Below are positions 20,101 through 28,466 of a stretch of DNA of 64,000 nt, piece after piece. The translations under genes and the position numbers were made by a program. The DNA is from PALSA-911 sp963839645 (GTDB lineage Bacteria > Pseudomonadota > Alphaproteobacteria > Acetobacterales > Acetobacteraceae), in contig CAWIVZ010000008.1 of assembly GCA_963839645.1 (NCBI GenBank), forward strand, positions 1,349,129-1,413,128, read 5' to 3'. Position 1 is the stretch's first letter. Every line of letters starts with the position of its first letter. The notes beneath the pieces are model-generated. The model was not told where the DNA came from, searched no databases, and saw only the letters and a list, made by a program, of their open reading frames with translations.

Positions 20101-20258
20101 GCAAAATCCGTGAACACCGTATGGTCCGGCGCAGTGGCGTCGATGTAGAGGCGCCCCGCACCCGACAGGCGCAGCAGCCGCCCATCCGGCGCGCGATCCA
20201 GCATCAGCGGATGCTCCGCGCCGGGGACGGTCAGCAGCTCGATCTGTTCGCCGCTCAT
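14133..20258 (-). CDS. Giant RHS-like protein with an HELTH zinc-peptidase motif; putative injection-system cargo
   Basis: A 2041-aa protein, the last gene of the contractile operon. Residues about 1-330 resemble an RHS/YD-repeat core: repeated Y/F-D-x-x-GR units (YDDEGRVIACRD, YDAAGRRAGIAQ, FDPLGRLVAIIG), ending in the RHS box YTVCRNNPVSLADPTG at 315-330. A hydrophobic stretch (about 332-380) follows. The middle is long, beta-rich and Ala/Gly/Thr-rich. At 1167-1171 is HELTH within VIDHELTHTLQSAKW, with Glu1192 as a possible third zinc ligand. This resembles the HELTHVVQQ box of the DUF4157-type metallopeptidase domain known from extracellular contractile injection systems. A second hydrophobic segment lies near 1290-1325. 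It has no signal peptide. Its ATG overlaps the preceding stop (ATGA). A toxin or effector role is inference. Confidence 0.8.
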   Translation of the reverse strand: MSGEQIELLTVPGAEHPLMLDRAPDGRLLRLSGAGRLYIDATAPDHTVFTDFASVDTVFLPNGFVRRVRTGTSSWSERYAWDRLGRLSHVDGVEIGYDDEGRVIACRDTDGERGGDWHYGYAGAHLAVIAGPFGLRHIMRADDGRALGWREGGRSGSIDYDAAGRRAGIAQPPAAWRFDPLGRLVAIIGADGGVARTFLWDGWHCLGALDGPPGAKLAEIYSLDPTGTPVRRASEAGVDRFPRDAFGEALLEAKIPGLFGGAVHAGLVHLPLRRLDPRIGAFDAPDPIDGEAGDPRRAKGWTGPLPVELPAAGPYTVCRNNPVSLADPTGGISDLWWLIPSALTWSISNTIGSLLGMWLNLQFSPIGWIVSAATGHDPFDLEWVAANNYDSFALRTDGFLAAPDHAFTYQFMMSADKKQLTDLEDARLFAPTAAFRPKLYASMLRCAPTGKTPFLLSGQRAAPNGAAVTTWTRAGGDAELAFPGARVPAFPAGGMHFGAVQRGLHQGPATMTELAPSGAVLTAAIGDFAAVTIPGTGLGLAEGTAFALTDPAGVLTAGRVLAVHEAAGATILRTDAVLTGLASGPLKLDGLGAPGTEPLTPVAGHDHLLAITGSSLDYTPAISVVRLSRGGPALGAAGVSALEARLSLDTPAPAALAAGAIVRLATATGTFDAKLGPGPADFTIVTGGTLAVGDGVVVGPAATGIAAIVTVAGAAGVTFDRDLTALGAAGTAVTWGRLAPGGELGKLTAAPDGTAELAYAPGAPGIAPAGGFISLQGATAAVRRVTGRVYDAIVLAEALPDANPAAFTVDRFRRTAPTIAAALASNAATVALSGAAPANTTALQIVAFPGPASVTGATLAANVTVVAGVATTSVAAGAGAAALRPGEAVGLVPVAGGAAVPAQIRSMRLTVTLDRRLPFSGGTVEAALLTADTLVYAAERLGDLILRVRPLVGGARLDLPRFVVGDLVRANLPGGDIRLFRIVDVLGATITADAEAPVIPAGIVGITVQRLFAADPTTGSARLGLNGADAGGAQITFDVWSPAHFPDKRLIAVIDGATTRAAQVTAIAQPLAIALAGADAVAGVQNLVALIGSAAFTADFTRDGQTLRVTDTAASAALAGMASAIVIPWLDTAMTVAGEVHPGSVRIPEDHENAALELTRRNAVIDHELTHTLQSAKWGPLLLTAFPMWAIELAADLTAAGGPDFTPYAGGTLAEGKLTASDAALLEAGGKVQVAQNRRAVLIDLGGTIDGAVASLPDAARSQLSAAGITAGPVMLRKPLGGAGTATLEWFTNIGQLLTVGGLLNNITLASWGGIAALVTLGVSAIRRATRANSTMTLQTDQQTLLLNPVTTLEGLGQGVLVAVKSGDAIVVRAVETLSATTAVLGAPTPQFSAAKPPEAVDVEVSIYSPGSRLFGLRDYFIAAMPDENQPARLIFSGIGGKPELAVHDRIEIRSSSGATQRTLITRVDGDAIEFANSLLPSNTVTNDFLVGKISSQDPTGWLDSWLLDELNIGWLQYAYDPWGHILARNMPDRSNIAGQVFARSAKYLFGTQSWGIPPLGYFWFDNAFRRSTAQRSRMEQEASRKSGDTYCPLGTLHGDVAVIGDVARYWMTITGGTRDGSGVDNGGLVMPNLQDAPGVALTQGPTLTMPAGTPAVPFPLFATDATGNFAGIAPAAWVPVSAHLERSAGFNLAFTRPPAAGANYRVTSSGVSSIAAAIDAQSDGAATIFFDRAPADVTVTAAGVPVTENVPFDVIPFQRVSFTVVPDGARVYRVTVGEPGARFDAADRSLTARGGLGEEDVEISRFHAFDTTTGKFAGGIGPFHLAADLDIAVRRFLARIIATLPLRAPHTPGTATFDHRDPAAATAKPGDTLFLLVPAPIAIAAPTALFAGVPPLTPVITPAPASTDADVVAFLGDGGALSVVLPADQPPEAAADLTITLSVGSAGAAVPVTATVHVEPHFTLNGVAAAPPGGTVVLTASDGTGLVETGPRPAGIANIVIAAAQATITIDPAAIAGPILLTLATAGTPARMARRTLTVS

Positions 20259-23200
20259 CCGACGCTTACCGAAACCGAAGCGCTGGCCGAGCCGCCCGCG
20301 AAGCGCAGCGCATCCAGCAGCGCCACGATCTCTGCTTTCAAGGCCTTGATCAATGCCTCGAAGTCAGCCTCCAGCATGGGACCGAGCTGGTTGACCTCCC
20401 CGATCAGGGCGCCAAGGTCGATGGCGCGCAGCTGCTGGCCGACCGCGGTAAGCTCGCCGCCGATCGCGGCCAGCCGCGGCCCCGGGTCCGCGGCGGTCAG
20501 CTTGGCCGTGAGGTCGGTGAGAAACGTCAGATCCCCAAGCAGCGTGGCGGGATCGAGGGCACGCAGCGCGCCCGCGGCGGCGCGGGTGACGGCCAGGAGT
20601 TCCTCGGCGAGCACGCGTGGATCGTAGGCGGCGATCGTGGCCTTGATCGCGCCATGCACCTCGGCGAGTTCGGCGGCAAGCCGGCGCGGATCGAACATCT
20701 CCAACTCCTCACGGATGACGTCGAGGACACCGACGAATTTTTGCACCTGAGCGCCGGGATTGAGGTGGTTGAACAACGCCTTCAGCCGATCGACGAAGGC
20801 GCGCATATCCGGCAGCAGCGCCCCGGCGAAGGTCGGGGTCAGCGCGATCAGGTCGTTCACCAGCCGGTCGATCTCGAGCGCCACCGGCTCGGGGTCCAGC
20901 GCCGCGAGAAGGGTATCCAGATCACCGCCCAGTTGGGCGAGTGGGGTCGATTCCAGCCCGGTCGCCAGCCGGTCGAGATCGGCGGCCAGGCTACCGCTGT
21001 CGGCGAAAAGCGCGTGGGTGGCGGCGCGCACCGGGGCGAGCGCACCGGAGAGGTCGGCCCGCAGCGCGGCTGGGCTGGCGCTGGCCACGGCGTCGAGCGA
21101 CAGCGTCAGGCGACCGGCGTCGGCGGAGAAATTGGCGTGCAGAGCGAACTGCGCCTCGAGCTGGGCGGTGCCGAGAGCTGCCAGCAGCGCATCGAACTCG
21201 CGGTCGAGGCGGTGCGACACCGCGTTCATCGCCGCCGCCACGCCGCGAATTTGGCGCGCCAGCCCACCGGCGAGCCCATCCAGGGTGCGCATCACGTCCC
21301 CGGCAGGACCGGCCTCCAACGCCTGCAGCGCGGCGCGCAGACGGGCGGGAACGGCGCCGATCATGCGGATCGCGTCGCCGGCGCGCACGTCCCCGAGCGG
21401 TGGCGGGATTTCCGCGACCGGTGGCGTCGCACCCGGCGTGGTCACTCCCTCTCCACCCTTGCCGCCAGCGGAGCGGGCGGCGGGTTCGACCACGGCGCGC
21501 GCGGCCACGTTGCCGGCCGCATCGAACGAAGCGCGCACTCCCTTGACCAGCGTCTGCGCCTCCGGCACCGGCACACGCGCCAGCAGTGAATCATAGGCGG
21601 CGATGACCGGGGCCAGCAGGCGGGCCGGATGGACCCGGTCGAACGCATCGAGCGCGGCCTGGAACGGGGGGCGGATGGTCTCCGCCGCCGGGCGTGGATC
21701 GAGCCCGTCGAGCAGGCGGGCCGCTGCCTCCAGATACTGGCGAATGTCGGGCAGCAGAGATGCCGGATTGAAGCCGTTCACCGTCTTGAGCACGTCGGCC
21801 ATCTCCGCACTCAGCCCCTCGGCGAGGTTCGCGGGAATGAGATTGTCGACCACGTGCGCCGCCTCGGTCAGGCCGTTCTTCACCGCGTCGGCGGCGGAAG
21901 CCGGCACCTTCAGCTGGGCGGCGATCGCGCGCACCGGCGCGAACGCAGCTTCGAGGTCGACGCCCTCGATCAGCCGTGCCAGTTGCTCGACCTGCGGCTT
22001 CAGCGGCTCGGGAAGCGGGGCGGCGGACAGCAGCTTGGACACTGTCTCACGCAAAATGTGCAGCTGGGCGACCATCTGGTCACGGGCCGCGTCGATCCCC
22101 AGTCCGGCGATCGCCGCGGCGATGCCGTCGATCGCGCCGCGGAACGCGGCCAGGCCGGCGGCGAGGCGTGCGAGCACCGCCTGCGCCTGTCCAGCCAGGG
22201 CATTGACCCGGGATACGACGACGTCGAGTGCAGCGATGACGCCGTCGAGCGCCGCGTGCAGGGCCGCGCTGACCTCGGCGAGCGCGGCCCGCACCGCGGC
22301 GGTGATCTGCGCCGGATCCAGGCGTTGGGTGATTGCGCCGAGCGCTTCGCGTGCGGCGCGGGCGGGGACATCCAGCCCCGAATGCTCGATGGTCTGGGCC
22401 AGTTCATGCAGGAAGTTCGTCACCTCCTGGCGCAATGGCCGCACTGGCAGCTCGCGCAGCTTACGGCGGATGAAGTCCTTGGCTTCGAGCACCGCGCGGT
22501 CGATCGGCGCCTCCACCGTTTCGCGGGCCTGGGCTTCGAGCATCGGCGCCAGCGACTGGATGAAGGCGCGTATCGCGTTGAGATCGGGATGGGTGAGGGT
22601 CACGCGGAAATCGGCGATCTCCTGGCGAAACGCGGTCAGGTACTCAATCACGCCCTCCCGGCCGTGGCGCAGCCCCGCCCCCGCCGCGGCAAGCGGCTGC
22701 AGCAGCTGGGAGGGACGCAGGCCCCGTGTCTGCGCGGCGACAAAGGCGAGGTCGTCGGCGAGTACCCGAGACCGTCTGGGAACGGGCGCGGACCAATCCG
22801 GCGATCGCGGCGTCAAGGGCAGCGGGGGTGCGCGCAGCGGCGACCGCGTTCAGCGCCGCGGTCAGCCCGGCCATGCGTCCGTCCGGCAGGCGCAGCGCGT
22901 CGGTCGCGTTCAGCAAATCGCCGATCGCCCGGCCACCGTCGGAAAGTGTGGCGTGCGGCAGCGGCAGAAGAATCTCCACCGCGAGCTTGACGACCCCGTC
23001 GACATTCGGCGTGTGCTCGCCGCCCGCCAGGGCCGCGAACAGATCGGCGCCGGCGCCGAGCAGCGTGCCGGCGTGGCCGGCGCGGTCACCGACCAGGCGC
23101 ATTGCCTCGCCGAGCGGCGTGCCGAAGACGCGGCCGAAATCGGCGGTATCGCCGGTCACCGAGCCGGCGAGGCCGATGACGAACTCTAGGCCTTCCCCCA

Positions 23201-23477
23201 CCGCCTGGGTAAGGTCCGACAGCGGCAGATGGTCGAAGCCGAATTTACCGGACAGCCCGCCCAGCGCATCGCCCAGCGGGCGGATCAATGCGCCGGCATC
23301 GGGGAAATCGCTGCGCAGCGCGTCGAGCGCGCCGCCGAGCGAGCCGAGCGCAGCCGACGCCGGGCCCGCGGACACCGCGGCGGACACTCCGGGTGCCTGG
23401 ATCGAGGCGGTGACCTGGCCGCGCGCCGAGACGATCTGGGAAACGTCGATCGCGCGAAGGTCCTCGATCAGGCTCAT
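20255..23477 (-). CDS. Long helical protein, tape-measure candidate, broken by one frameshift
   Basis: The frame starting at ATG 23477 (MSLIEDLRAIDVSQIVSARG) runs about 237 codons, then the continuation moves one base over at the CCC run 22765-22767. Read with one base removed there, the gene gives 1073 aa and ends in TGA at 20255. The protein is almost entirely alpha-helical by composition, Ala/Leu/Val/Asp-rich, with long heptad-like stretches and repeated LAxxLxxLDP-type units (IEGVDLEAAF, LLDGLDPRPAAE, LLAALDPEPVALEI). It has no enzyme motif. In a contractile tail operon, such a helical protein is the best candidate for the length-determining tape measure. It overlaps both neighbours by ATGA. 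The frameshift may be consensus error or real; two separate ORFs (22644-23477 and 20255-22816) are the alternative. Confidence 0.65.
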
Positions 23478-25018
23478 CTGGCGTATTCCAGCCGCAAATC
23501 GGCGAATTCGACCGCGACGAACAGCTCCGATTGCAGCAGCGGCGCGGCGCCGGCGAAGGGCAGGGCGGGGATCGTGGCGGCCTTGATCTCCAGGACCGGG
23601 GCGCCCATCGCGGCGAGCGTCGCGCCGCCGATGCGGATCGGCCGGCCGCCTGGATCGGGGTCGGCGACCGCGACAAGCAGCGAGGGCGTGCCGGCGGGGC
23701 CGTTCGCCCACAGGAACCGCCCGGTATTGGCGCGCACCCGCACGGCGGCCGCGCGGTCGATGGCAACCGGCTTGGCGAACACGGCCCACAGATAGGCGAT
23801 CGGACCGGGCTGCAGCGCCAGCACGGCGGCGGCGCCCAGCGGCGAACCGGTTGCCGCGTCAACCAACTCGACCGCGAGTTCGGTGGGTTCCGCAGCCCGG
23901 CCGCGCAGGCCCAGTCGGGCGACGCTCTCGCCCCTGAGCGCCAGCGGCGGCAGTGGGCGCAGGCTGCCCGAGGCGTTGGCGCCGCCTGGACTGACGATCC
24001 TGCCTGCAGGCGCGCCGGTAGCTGGCGTGGGATCGGACAGATCGGCAACCAGGCGCATGCCGGCATAGCGCAGGCGCAGATCGGCGATAACGCGCGACGG
24101 GACCTCGGCGGCAACGGGCGGCGCCAACTCCATCGCCGCCGGTTCACCCGCGAGCGTGACTTTGGTGACGCCGGCCACGCTTCGTACCAGCACGCCGTGG
24201 ACGCGGCCGGCGTCAACGCGGGTTCGCGCTGGTGCGGTCGCGGTGACCACGACGCGGGCCGTGGGCGGCTGGCCGGCGGCAAGTGCGGCAGTGAGCGCGG
24301 CCGACAACGCCCGGCCCAGGTCGATGTCGGCGTCCGCGGCGTCGGGATCGAATTCCGGCGCAGTCCACAGCACCGCGCCATCGGGGCCCAGCACCTTCAG
24401 GTCCTGCGCGGCGACGTGGGCGACGAGGCGGACGGCGGTGAGTTCGGTCGGGACCTCACTGAATTCGGCGGGACTCGCCCCGTCGACGAGGGCGATGCGG
24501 ACCTTGCGCGCCGCGACCGAGGGATTGAGGGTCAGCGACGCATTGACGAAGCTGGCGCCGAGCAGGCTGCTCGGGATCGCGTTCTGGCGGCCGACCGCCG
24601 GGACCGCGAACCGCGGCGCGTCAAAACCGCCGGCGGCGCGGGGAAAGGCAACCACGATGCGCCGTCCCCCGAGATCACCGGTAAGCACGCTGCCCTCCGG
24701 TCCCTTGAATCCGGACAGGCCCAACGCGCGGATCCGCCGATTCGCCGGCACATCGACCACCCAGCCATTGCCGTCCGCGTGAAAGCCGGCAGAGGCGGTG
24801 ACCTCCTCGGCGACGTCGGGGCCGAGCGTGAGCATGGCGGCCGTGACCTCGGCAATGGTCGCCCCCGCAGCCAGGTTCCAGGCGACATTGATCATGTGGC
24901 CGGGTGTGGCGACATCGACCGGCGGAGTTAGCACGCGGCGGACAATCCGCACCTCCGCGCTGACGCCGGCATGCTCGTAGAGCGGCGCCCGATCGGTCTG
25001 GCTCGCGGCGGCGATCAT
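23474..25018 (-). CDS. Unrecognised beta-rich protein of the contractile operon
   Basis: A 514-aa protein whose start overlaps the preceding gene by 4 bases and whose stop overlaps the next start by 4 bases. I recognise no family. Predicted character is beta-strand-rich with short repeated A/V/G/L motifs and few charged clusters. It has no signal peptide, membrane helix or enzyme motif. A region near 25-65 (VRIVRRVLTPPVDVATPGHMINVAWNL) and the C-terminal LELFVA-type strand pattern look like a structural virion protein. Position between the small Pro-rich protein and the helical tape candidate suggests a baseplate-peripheral, fibre or collar component. This is inference from context only. Confidence 0.6.
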   Translation of the reverse strand: MIAAASQTDRAPLYEHAGVSAEVRIVRRVLTPPVDVATPGHMINVAWNLAAGATIAEVTAAMLTLGPDVAEEVTASAGFHADGNGWVVDVPANRRIRALGLSGFKGPEGSVLTGDLGGRRIVVAFPRAAGGFDAPRFAVPAVGRQNAIPSSLLGASFVNASLTLNPSVAARKVRIALVDGASPAEFSEVPTELTAVRLVAHVAAQDLKVLGPDGAVLWTAPEFDPDAADADIDLGRALSAALTAALAAGQPPTARVVVTATAPARTRVDAGRVHGVLVRSVAGVTKVTLAGEPAAMELAPPVAAEVPSRVIADLRLRYAGMRLVADLSDPTPATGAPAGRIVSPGGANASGSLRPLPPLALRGESVARLGLRGRAAEPTELAVELVDAATGSPLGAAAVLALQPGPIAYLWAVFAKPVAIDRAAAVRVRANTGRFLWANGPAGTPSLLVAVADPDPGGRPIRIGGATLAAMGAPVLEIKAATIPALPFAGAAPLLQSELFVAVEFADLRLEYAR

Positions 25019-25893
25019 GGTCCCGGCCGCGTGGCGAGCGCGAAGCGCGCCAGTTCGATGCCCGGCCTGCCATCGCCGGCACCGCCGTCGCCCTCCAGCG
25101 CGATCACCAGCAAGTCGAGCGCCGCGGCAGCAGGCGGGGTGTAGGTGACCGTGGCCACGCCATTGGCCAGCGTGACGCGCCGGCCACCGCCAGGCACCGC
25201 ATCGCCGCCGGCCAGGCTGCCGGCACCGGGGCGCCCGCCGGCATCGATCACCCGGACAATCAGCGCCGTCGCGCCGATGGGCTCGATGCCGGCGGCGGTG
25301 ATGCGCCCGCCGCCGGCGGTGGCGGCGTTGAGGACGAGGTTCACAGGCGGACCGCCGGGAGCCAGGGCAGGACGCTCTGGCGTCAGGCGCAACGGCAGCA
25401 GCGGCATGTGCACCAGAATCGCCTGGATCGGCTCACCGGTCTGTCCGGCGATCCCGACCGGCCAGAACAGCCCCTCGGCCTGCAGCGTCACCGTCTGCGG
25501 CGCCTCGACGTTCATCACCAGCATCCGGCTGATCTGGAACCCCGGGTCGGTGGCATCGGCGGGGAGCAGGGCGGTGCCGGATTCGAACGCGGGGTCGCCG
25601 AGCAGATAGAGCGCCGCGTCGATCGCCTGCACCCGCGCGGCGCGGTCGTCGGCAACGCGGGTGGCCAGCGCCACGCCGCAGCGCAGCCGAAGGACGCGCC
25701 GCGGAGCGATGTCGCCGGGCACCCGTTCGGGGCGGACCGACAGCAGGTTGTCGGCGATCGGCTCGGCGCCAGTGACGGCCACCACGAGGCGGGCGGTATC
25801 GCGCCCGGGAGCGCGGTCGACCGCGCCGGCGAACGGCACGGGAAGCCTCTGGCCAAGCACGTCTGCAAGGCAATTCTCAAATTCGCCGAGCAT
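25015..25893 (-). CDS. Unrecognised protein, possible tail-terminator or fibre-adaptor role
   Basis: A 292-aa protein coupled on both sides (start shares bases with the upstream stop, stop overlaps the downstream start by 4). The N-terminus MLGEFENCLADVLGQRLPVPF is helical and amphipathic, somewhat like the first helix of tail terminators or Pvc16-type caps. The middle, residues about 30-170, is beta-rich (ARLVVAVTGAEPIADNLLSV, RRVLRLRCGVALAT). Residues about 170-285 look like an immunoglobulin-like beta-sandwich (VNLVLNAATAGGG, VATVTYTPPAAAALDLLVIAL). No named motif is present. A cap or terminator would be expected somewhere in this operon, and no other gene fits better; the assignment remains a guess. 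Confidence 0.58.
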   Translation of the reverse strand: MLGEFENCLADVLGQRLPVPFAGAVDRAPGRDTARLVVAVTGAEPIADNLLSVRPERVPGDIAPRRVLRLRCGVALATRVADDRAARVQAIDAALYLLGDPAFESGTALLPADATDPGFQISRMLVMNVEAPQTVTLQAEGLFWPVGIAGQTGEPIQAILVHMPLLPLRLTPERPALAPGGPPVNLVLNAATAGGGRITAAGIEPIGATALIVRVIDAGGRPGAGSLAGGDAVPGGGRRVTLANGVATVTYTPPAAAALDLLVIALEGDGGAGDGRPGIELARFALATRPGP

Positions 25894-27467
25894 CAGCCCG
25901 GGCCGCCGGTGCGGATCACGCCCGTCCGGATCAACCCGCCCGTATTGACGTTGGTCACGTTGCGCACCCCGACGCTCACCTCCTCGCGCGCGATGCCGCG
26001 CACCTCGGCCAGGATCGAAACCCGCGCCGCCTTGACCTCGGACTGCGCGGCCTCGGCGGCCGCGGCGCGCGCGGCATCGACCGCGGTTTGGTTGATCTGC
26101 CGCGTCATCGCCGCGAGGGTCTGCTGCTGCTGCTGCGCCAGCGCCGCCAGTTGCGCATCGACGGCGGCGCGGGTGGCGTTGGCGCGGGTATCGGCCTCAC
26201 CGATCAACGTGTCGCGCAGTTCGGTGCGCAACGCCGCGAGCAGCTGCGGCACGGCGGCAAGCGCGGTGCCCTGATCGGCGCGCAACCTCTGTTCGTCAGC
26301 AAGCCCGGCCGCGAACGCGTCGAGGCGGGCATTGGCGCTGGCGAGGCTGGTACTGGTGGCGGCCAGATCCGCGGCGACGCGTCGGCCAACCTCGTCCTGG
26401 ATCAGGCCGCGCGTGCTGGCATTGACGCTGTCGAGGCCCGCGGCGATCTCGGCACGCAGCGCGGCGGCCTGGGCGGTCAGGCCCTGGTCGGACGCCGTGG
26501 CCGCCGCGGCCACGGCAGCGTCGCGCGCGGCGTTGGCGCGGGCATCGATGGCGGCGCCGAGCGTGGCTGCGACGCCGGGCAGCGCGCCGGTGACACGCGC
26601 ATCGACCAGGGCATCGAGCCCGCCCAGGCGGTTGTTGATGTTGACGCTGAGCTCGTCCTTCAGATTGGTGAGACTGCCCTGGAACTGGTCATGCAGGCTG
26701 GCCGAAAGCCGCGCCTCCACCTCGTCGAGGCCGGCGGGGCGGGCGTTGCGGGCGTTGGTGATCGCGGTGGTGAGCTGATCCTGGGTGACCGATTTCTCGG
26801 CGATGGCGGCCAGTCGGTTCTCGATCCCGGCGAAGTCGAGCACCTGCCCGTCCGCGCCACGTAGCCGCGCCGCAAGCTCGTCAAAGCCGTTGACCTTGGC
26901 GTTCAGCGCCGCGAGATCGACGCCCTGCCCGGTCGCGTCGCGCAGCTTCGAGGCGGCATCGACCACGGTGGAAAGATTGTCCTGCACGCTTTTCAGCGAC
27001 GCCCGCATCGCGTCAAGTTCGGGCTTGGGATCGGCAACCGAGTCGATCGCGCGGGTGACGCGGGTGACCGCGGCCTGGCGCTCGAGATCGCGCGTGGTCA
27101 CCGCGTCCAGACGGGCGCGCAGATCGACCGCGGCCGCCTGCCCGGTGTCGGCAGTGTCGCGCAGCCGCTTGATGCCGAGTTCGACATCGGCGAGCCGCGT
27201 CACCTGCGTGGGATCCGCAAGTGGCCCCCGCTCGACCAGCGCGCGCAGCGCCGGCGCCAGCCATTCAGCGGTTACCTGATCCCGATGCTCGTGCGGGGGA
27301 ACCACATCCGCCCCGTCGCGGCCGAGGAACGTCCGGGCGAGATCGACGACGGTGGCGACCAGCGCGTTCCAGTCTTCGGCACGGATCAGTCCGCCGCGCG
27401 CCGCCCCCAGCCGCGACAGCGTCGCCATCGCGCCCTTGAGCTGTTCGAGGTCCTGGGAACTGGGCAT
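25893..27467 (-). CDS. Coiled-coil protein with RAxDWNALV/HxH head, fibre or tape-like
   Basis: A 524-aa protein with GGAGG 5 bases before its ATG. An N-terminal head of about 75 residues carries LIRAEDWNALVATVVDL followed by PPHEHRDQ. This head recurs in the next-upstream gene (27477-28424). The rest (about 90-490) is a long Ala/Asp/Leu/Arg-rich coiled coil with many short repeats (LDARANAARDAAVAAAATA and similar). A short C-terminal tail ends in Gly/Thr/Asn-rich VTNVNTGGLIRTGVIRTGG, reminiscent of a glycine-rich fibre tip. No catalytic motif or signal peptide is present. A trimeric fibre or needle is the better guess; a tape measure is the alternative. Confidence 0.62.
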   Translation of the reverse strand: MPSSQDLEQLKGAMATLSRLGAARGGLIRAEDWNALVATVVDLARTFLGRDGADVVPPHEHRDQVTAEWLAPALRALVERGPLADPTQVTRLADVELGIKRLRDTADTGQAAAVDLRARLDAVTTRDLERQAAVTRVTRAIDSVADPKPELDAMRASLKSVQDNLSTVVDAASKLRDATGQGVDLAALNAKVNGFDELAARLRGADGQVLDFAGIENRLAAIAEKSVTQDQLTTAITNARNARPAGLDEVEARLSASLHDQFQGSLTNLKDELSVNINNRLGGLDALVDARVTGALPGVAATLGAAIDARANAARDAAVAAAATASDQGLTAQAAALRAEIAAGLDSVNASTRGLIQDEVGRRVAADLAATSTSLASANARLDAFAAGLADEQRLRADQGTALAAVPQLLAALRTELRDTLIGEADTRANATRAAVDAQLAALAQQQQQTLAAMTRQINQTAVDAARAAAAEAAQSEVKAARVSILAEVRGIAREEVSVGVRNVTNVNTGGLIRTGVIRTGGPG

Positions 27468-27476
27468 CGATGCCTC

Positions 27477-28424
27477 CTATCGGCGCAGCAGCGAGCCGAA
27501 CTTGCCGCCGGCCGCCGCGGTGTTGCTGCGCGTGTAGATGCCGAGCTCGTTCGCCGCGCTGGTGGCGACCCCGCCCTGGACATAGGTCTGCGCGGTCGCC
27601 TGGGTCTGGGCGACGATCGGGTTGGCCTGCAGCTCGGGTTTGGCGGTGACCATTGTGGCAACCTGCGACAGCACCTGGCTGCCGGCGCTGGAAAGCTGCG
27701 CGGTGAACACGCTGGGATCGGCGGAAAGCAACTCCGTCAGCCGGTCGACGCGGCCGAGCAGATCGTCGCGCGTCGCTTGCGGCGCCTGCGCGGCGTCGAG
27801 CACGCCGGTGACCACGTTGCGGAAATGCGCGGTCTCCAGTTCGCGGCGGAACTCCAGCAGGCTGCGTCCGAACGCTTCGGTGAAGGAGCGTGTGTTGCCC
27901 TGCACCTCGGCGATCTTTTCCTCGAGTTCGGGATGGTTGTGCCCCTTGGGCGATACCAGCCGGGTGAGTTCGAGCACGTTCGCCGAAAGGTCGCGCACGG
28001 CAATGACCAGCGCGTTCCAGTCGGCGGCGCGGATCGCCTCACCCGGCGCCTTGCCCTGGATGGGGGCGAGGCTGTCGCGTGCACTGGTGACACCTTGCTG
28101 CACCGGGCCGAGATCGGCGTCGGGGATGTCGCGGATCGGCGCGTCGCGGAAGATCGTCTCGGGCACCGGGATCGGGATGAAGGTGGGGGTCGGCTGGGGA
28201 AAGACCCGCACCGGGTTCTGGAAGATCGGATTGATCAGGTTCGGATGGGTGAGCTTGACGTTCCAGATGCCGGGATCGAGGTCGCGCACCAGCAGCGAGC
28301 CGTCCAGAAACGGCGCACGGGTGATCTTCTGCCCGGTGGCGGGGTTCTCGAGCTCGATCCGCGCATCACGGTTGGCGGCGGTGAAGCCGGAGAGCTGGAT
28401 GTTGAATGCGCCCTTTTCAGCCAT
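27477..28424 (-). CDS. Two-part structural protein: beta-sandwich head plus RAxDWNALV/HxH module
   Basis: A 315-aa protein with GGAGG before the ATG. Residues about 1-90 look like a carboxypeptidase-regulatory-like beta-sandwich (FNIQLSGFTAANRDARIELENP, then SLLVRDLDPGIWNVKLTHPN), a fold common on virion and adhesin surfaces. A Pro-rich linker (PQPTPTFIPIPVPETIF) follows. Then comes AIRAADWNALVIAVRDLSANV plus PKGHNHPELEEK, the same module as in the downstream protein. The C-terminal third is helical. It was probably related to its neighbour by module duplication. It lies between the fibre-like gene and the coiled-coil gene and is likely a fibre, fibre-adaptor or receptor-binding part of the particle; function is inferred. 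Confidence 0.62.
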   Translation of the reverse strand: MAEKGAFNIQLSGFTAANRDARIELENPATGQKITRAPFLDGSLLVRDLDPGIWNVKLTHPNLINPIFQNPVRVFPQPTPTFIPIPVPETIFRDAPIRDIPDADLGPVQQGVTSARDSLAPIQGKAPGEAIRAADWNALVIAVRDLSANVLELTRLVSPKGHNHPELEEKIAEVQGNTRSFTEAFGRSLLEFRRELETAHFRNVVTGVLDAAQAPQATRDDLLGRVDRLTELLSADPSVFTAQLSSAGSQVLSQVATMVTAKPELQANPIVAQTQATAQTYVQGGVATSAANELGIYTRSNTAAAGGKFGSLLRR

Positions 28425-28466
28425 TCGAAGCCTCCCTGCTTACCAACGTAACGATCTGTCCGAGAA

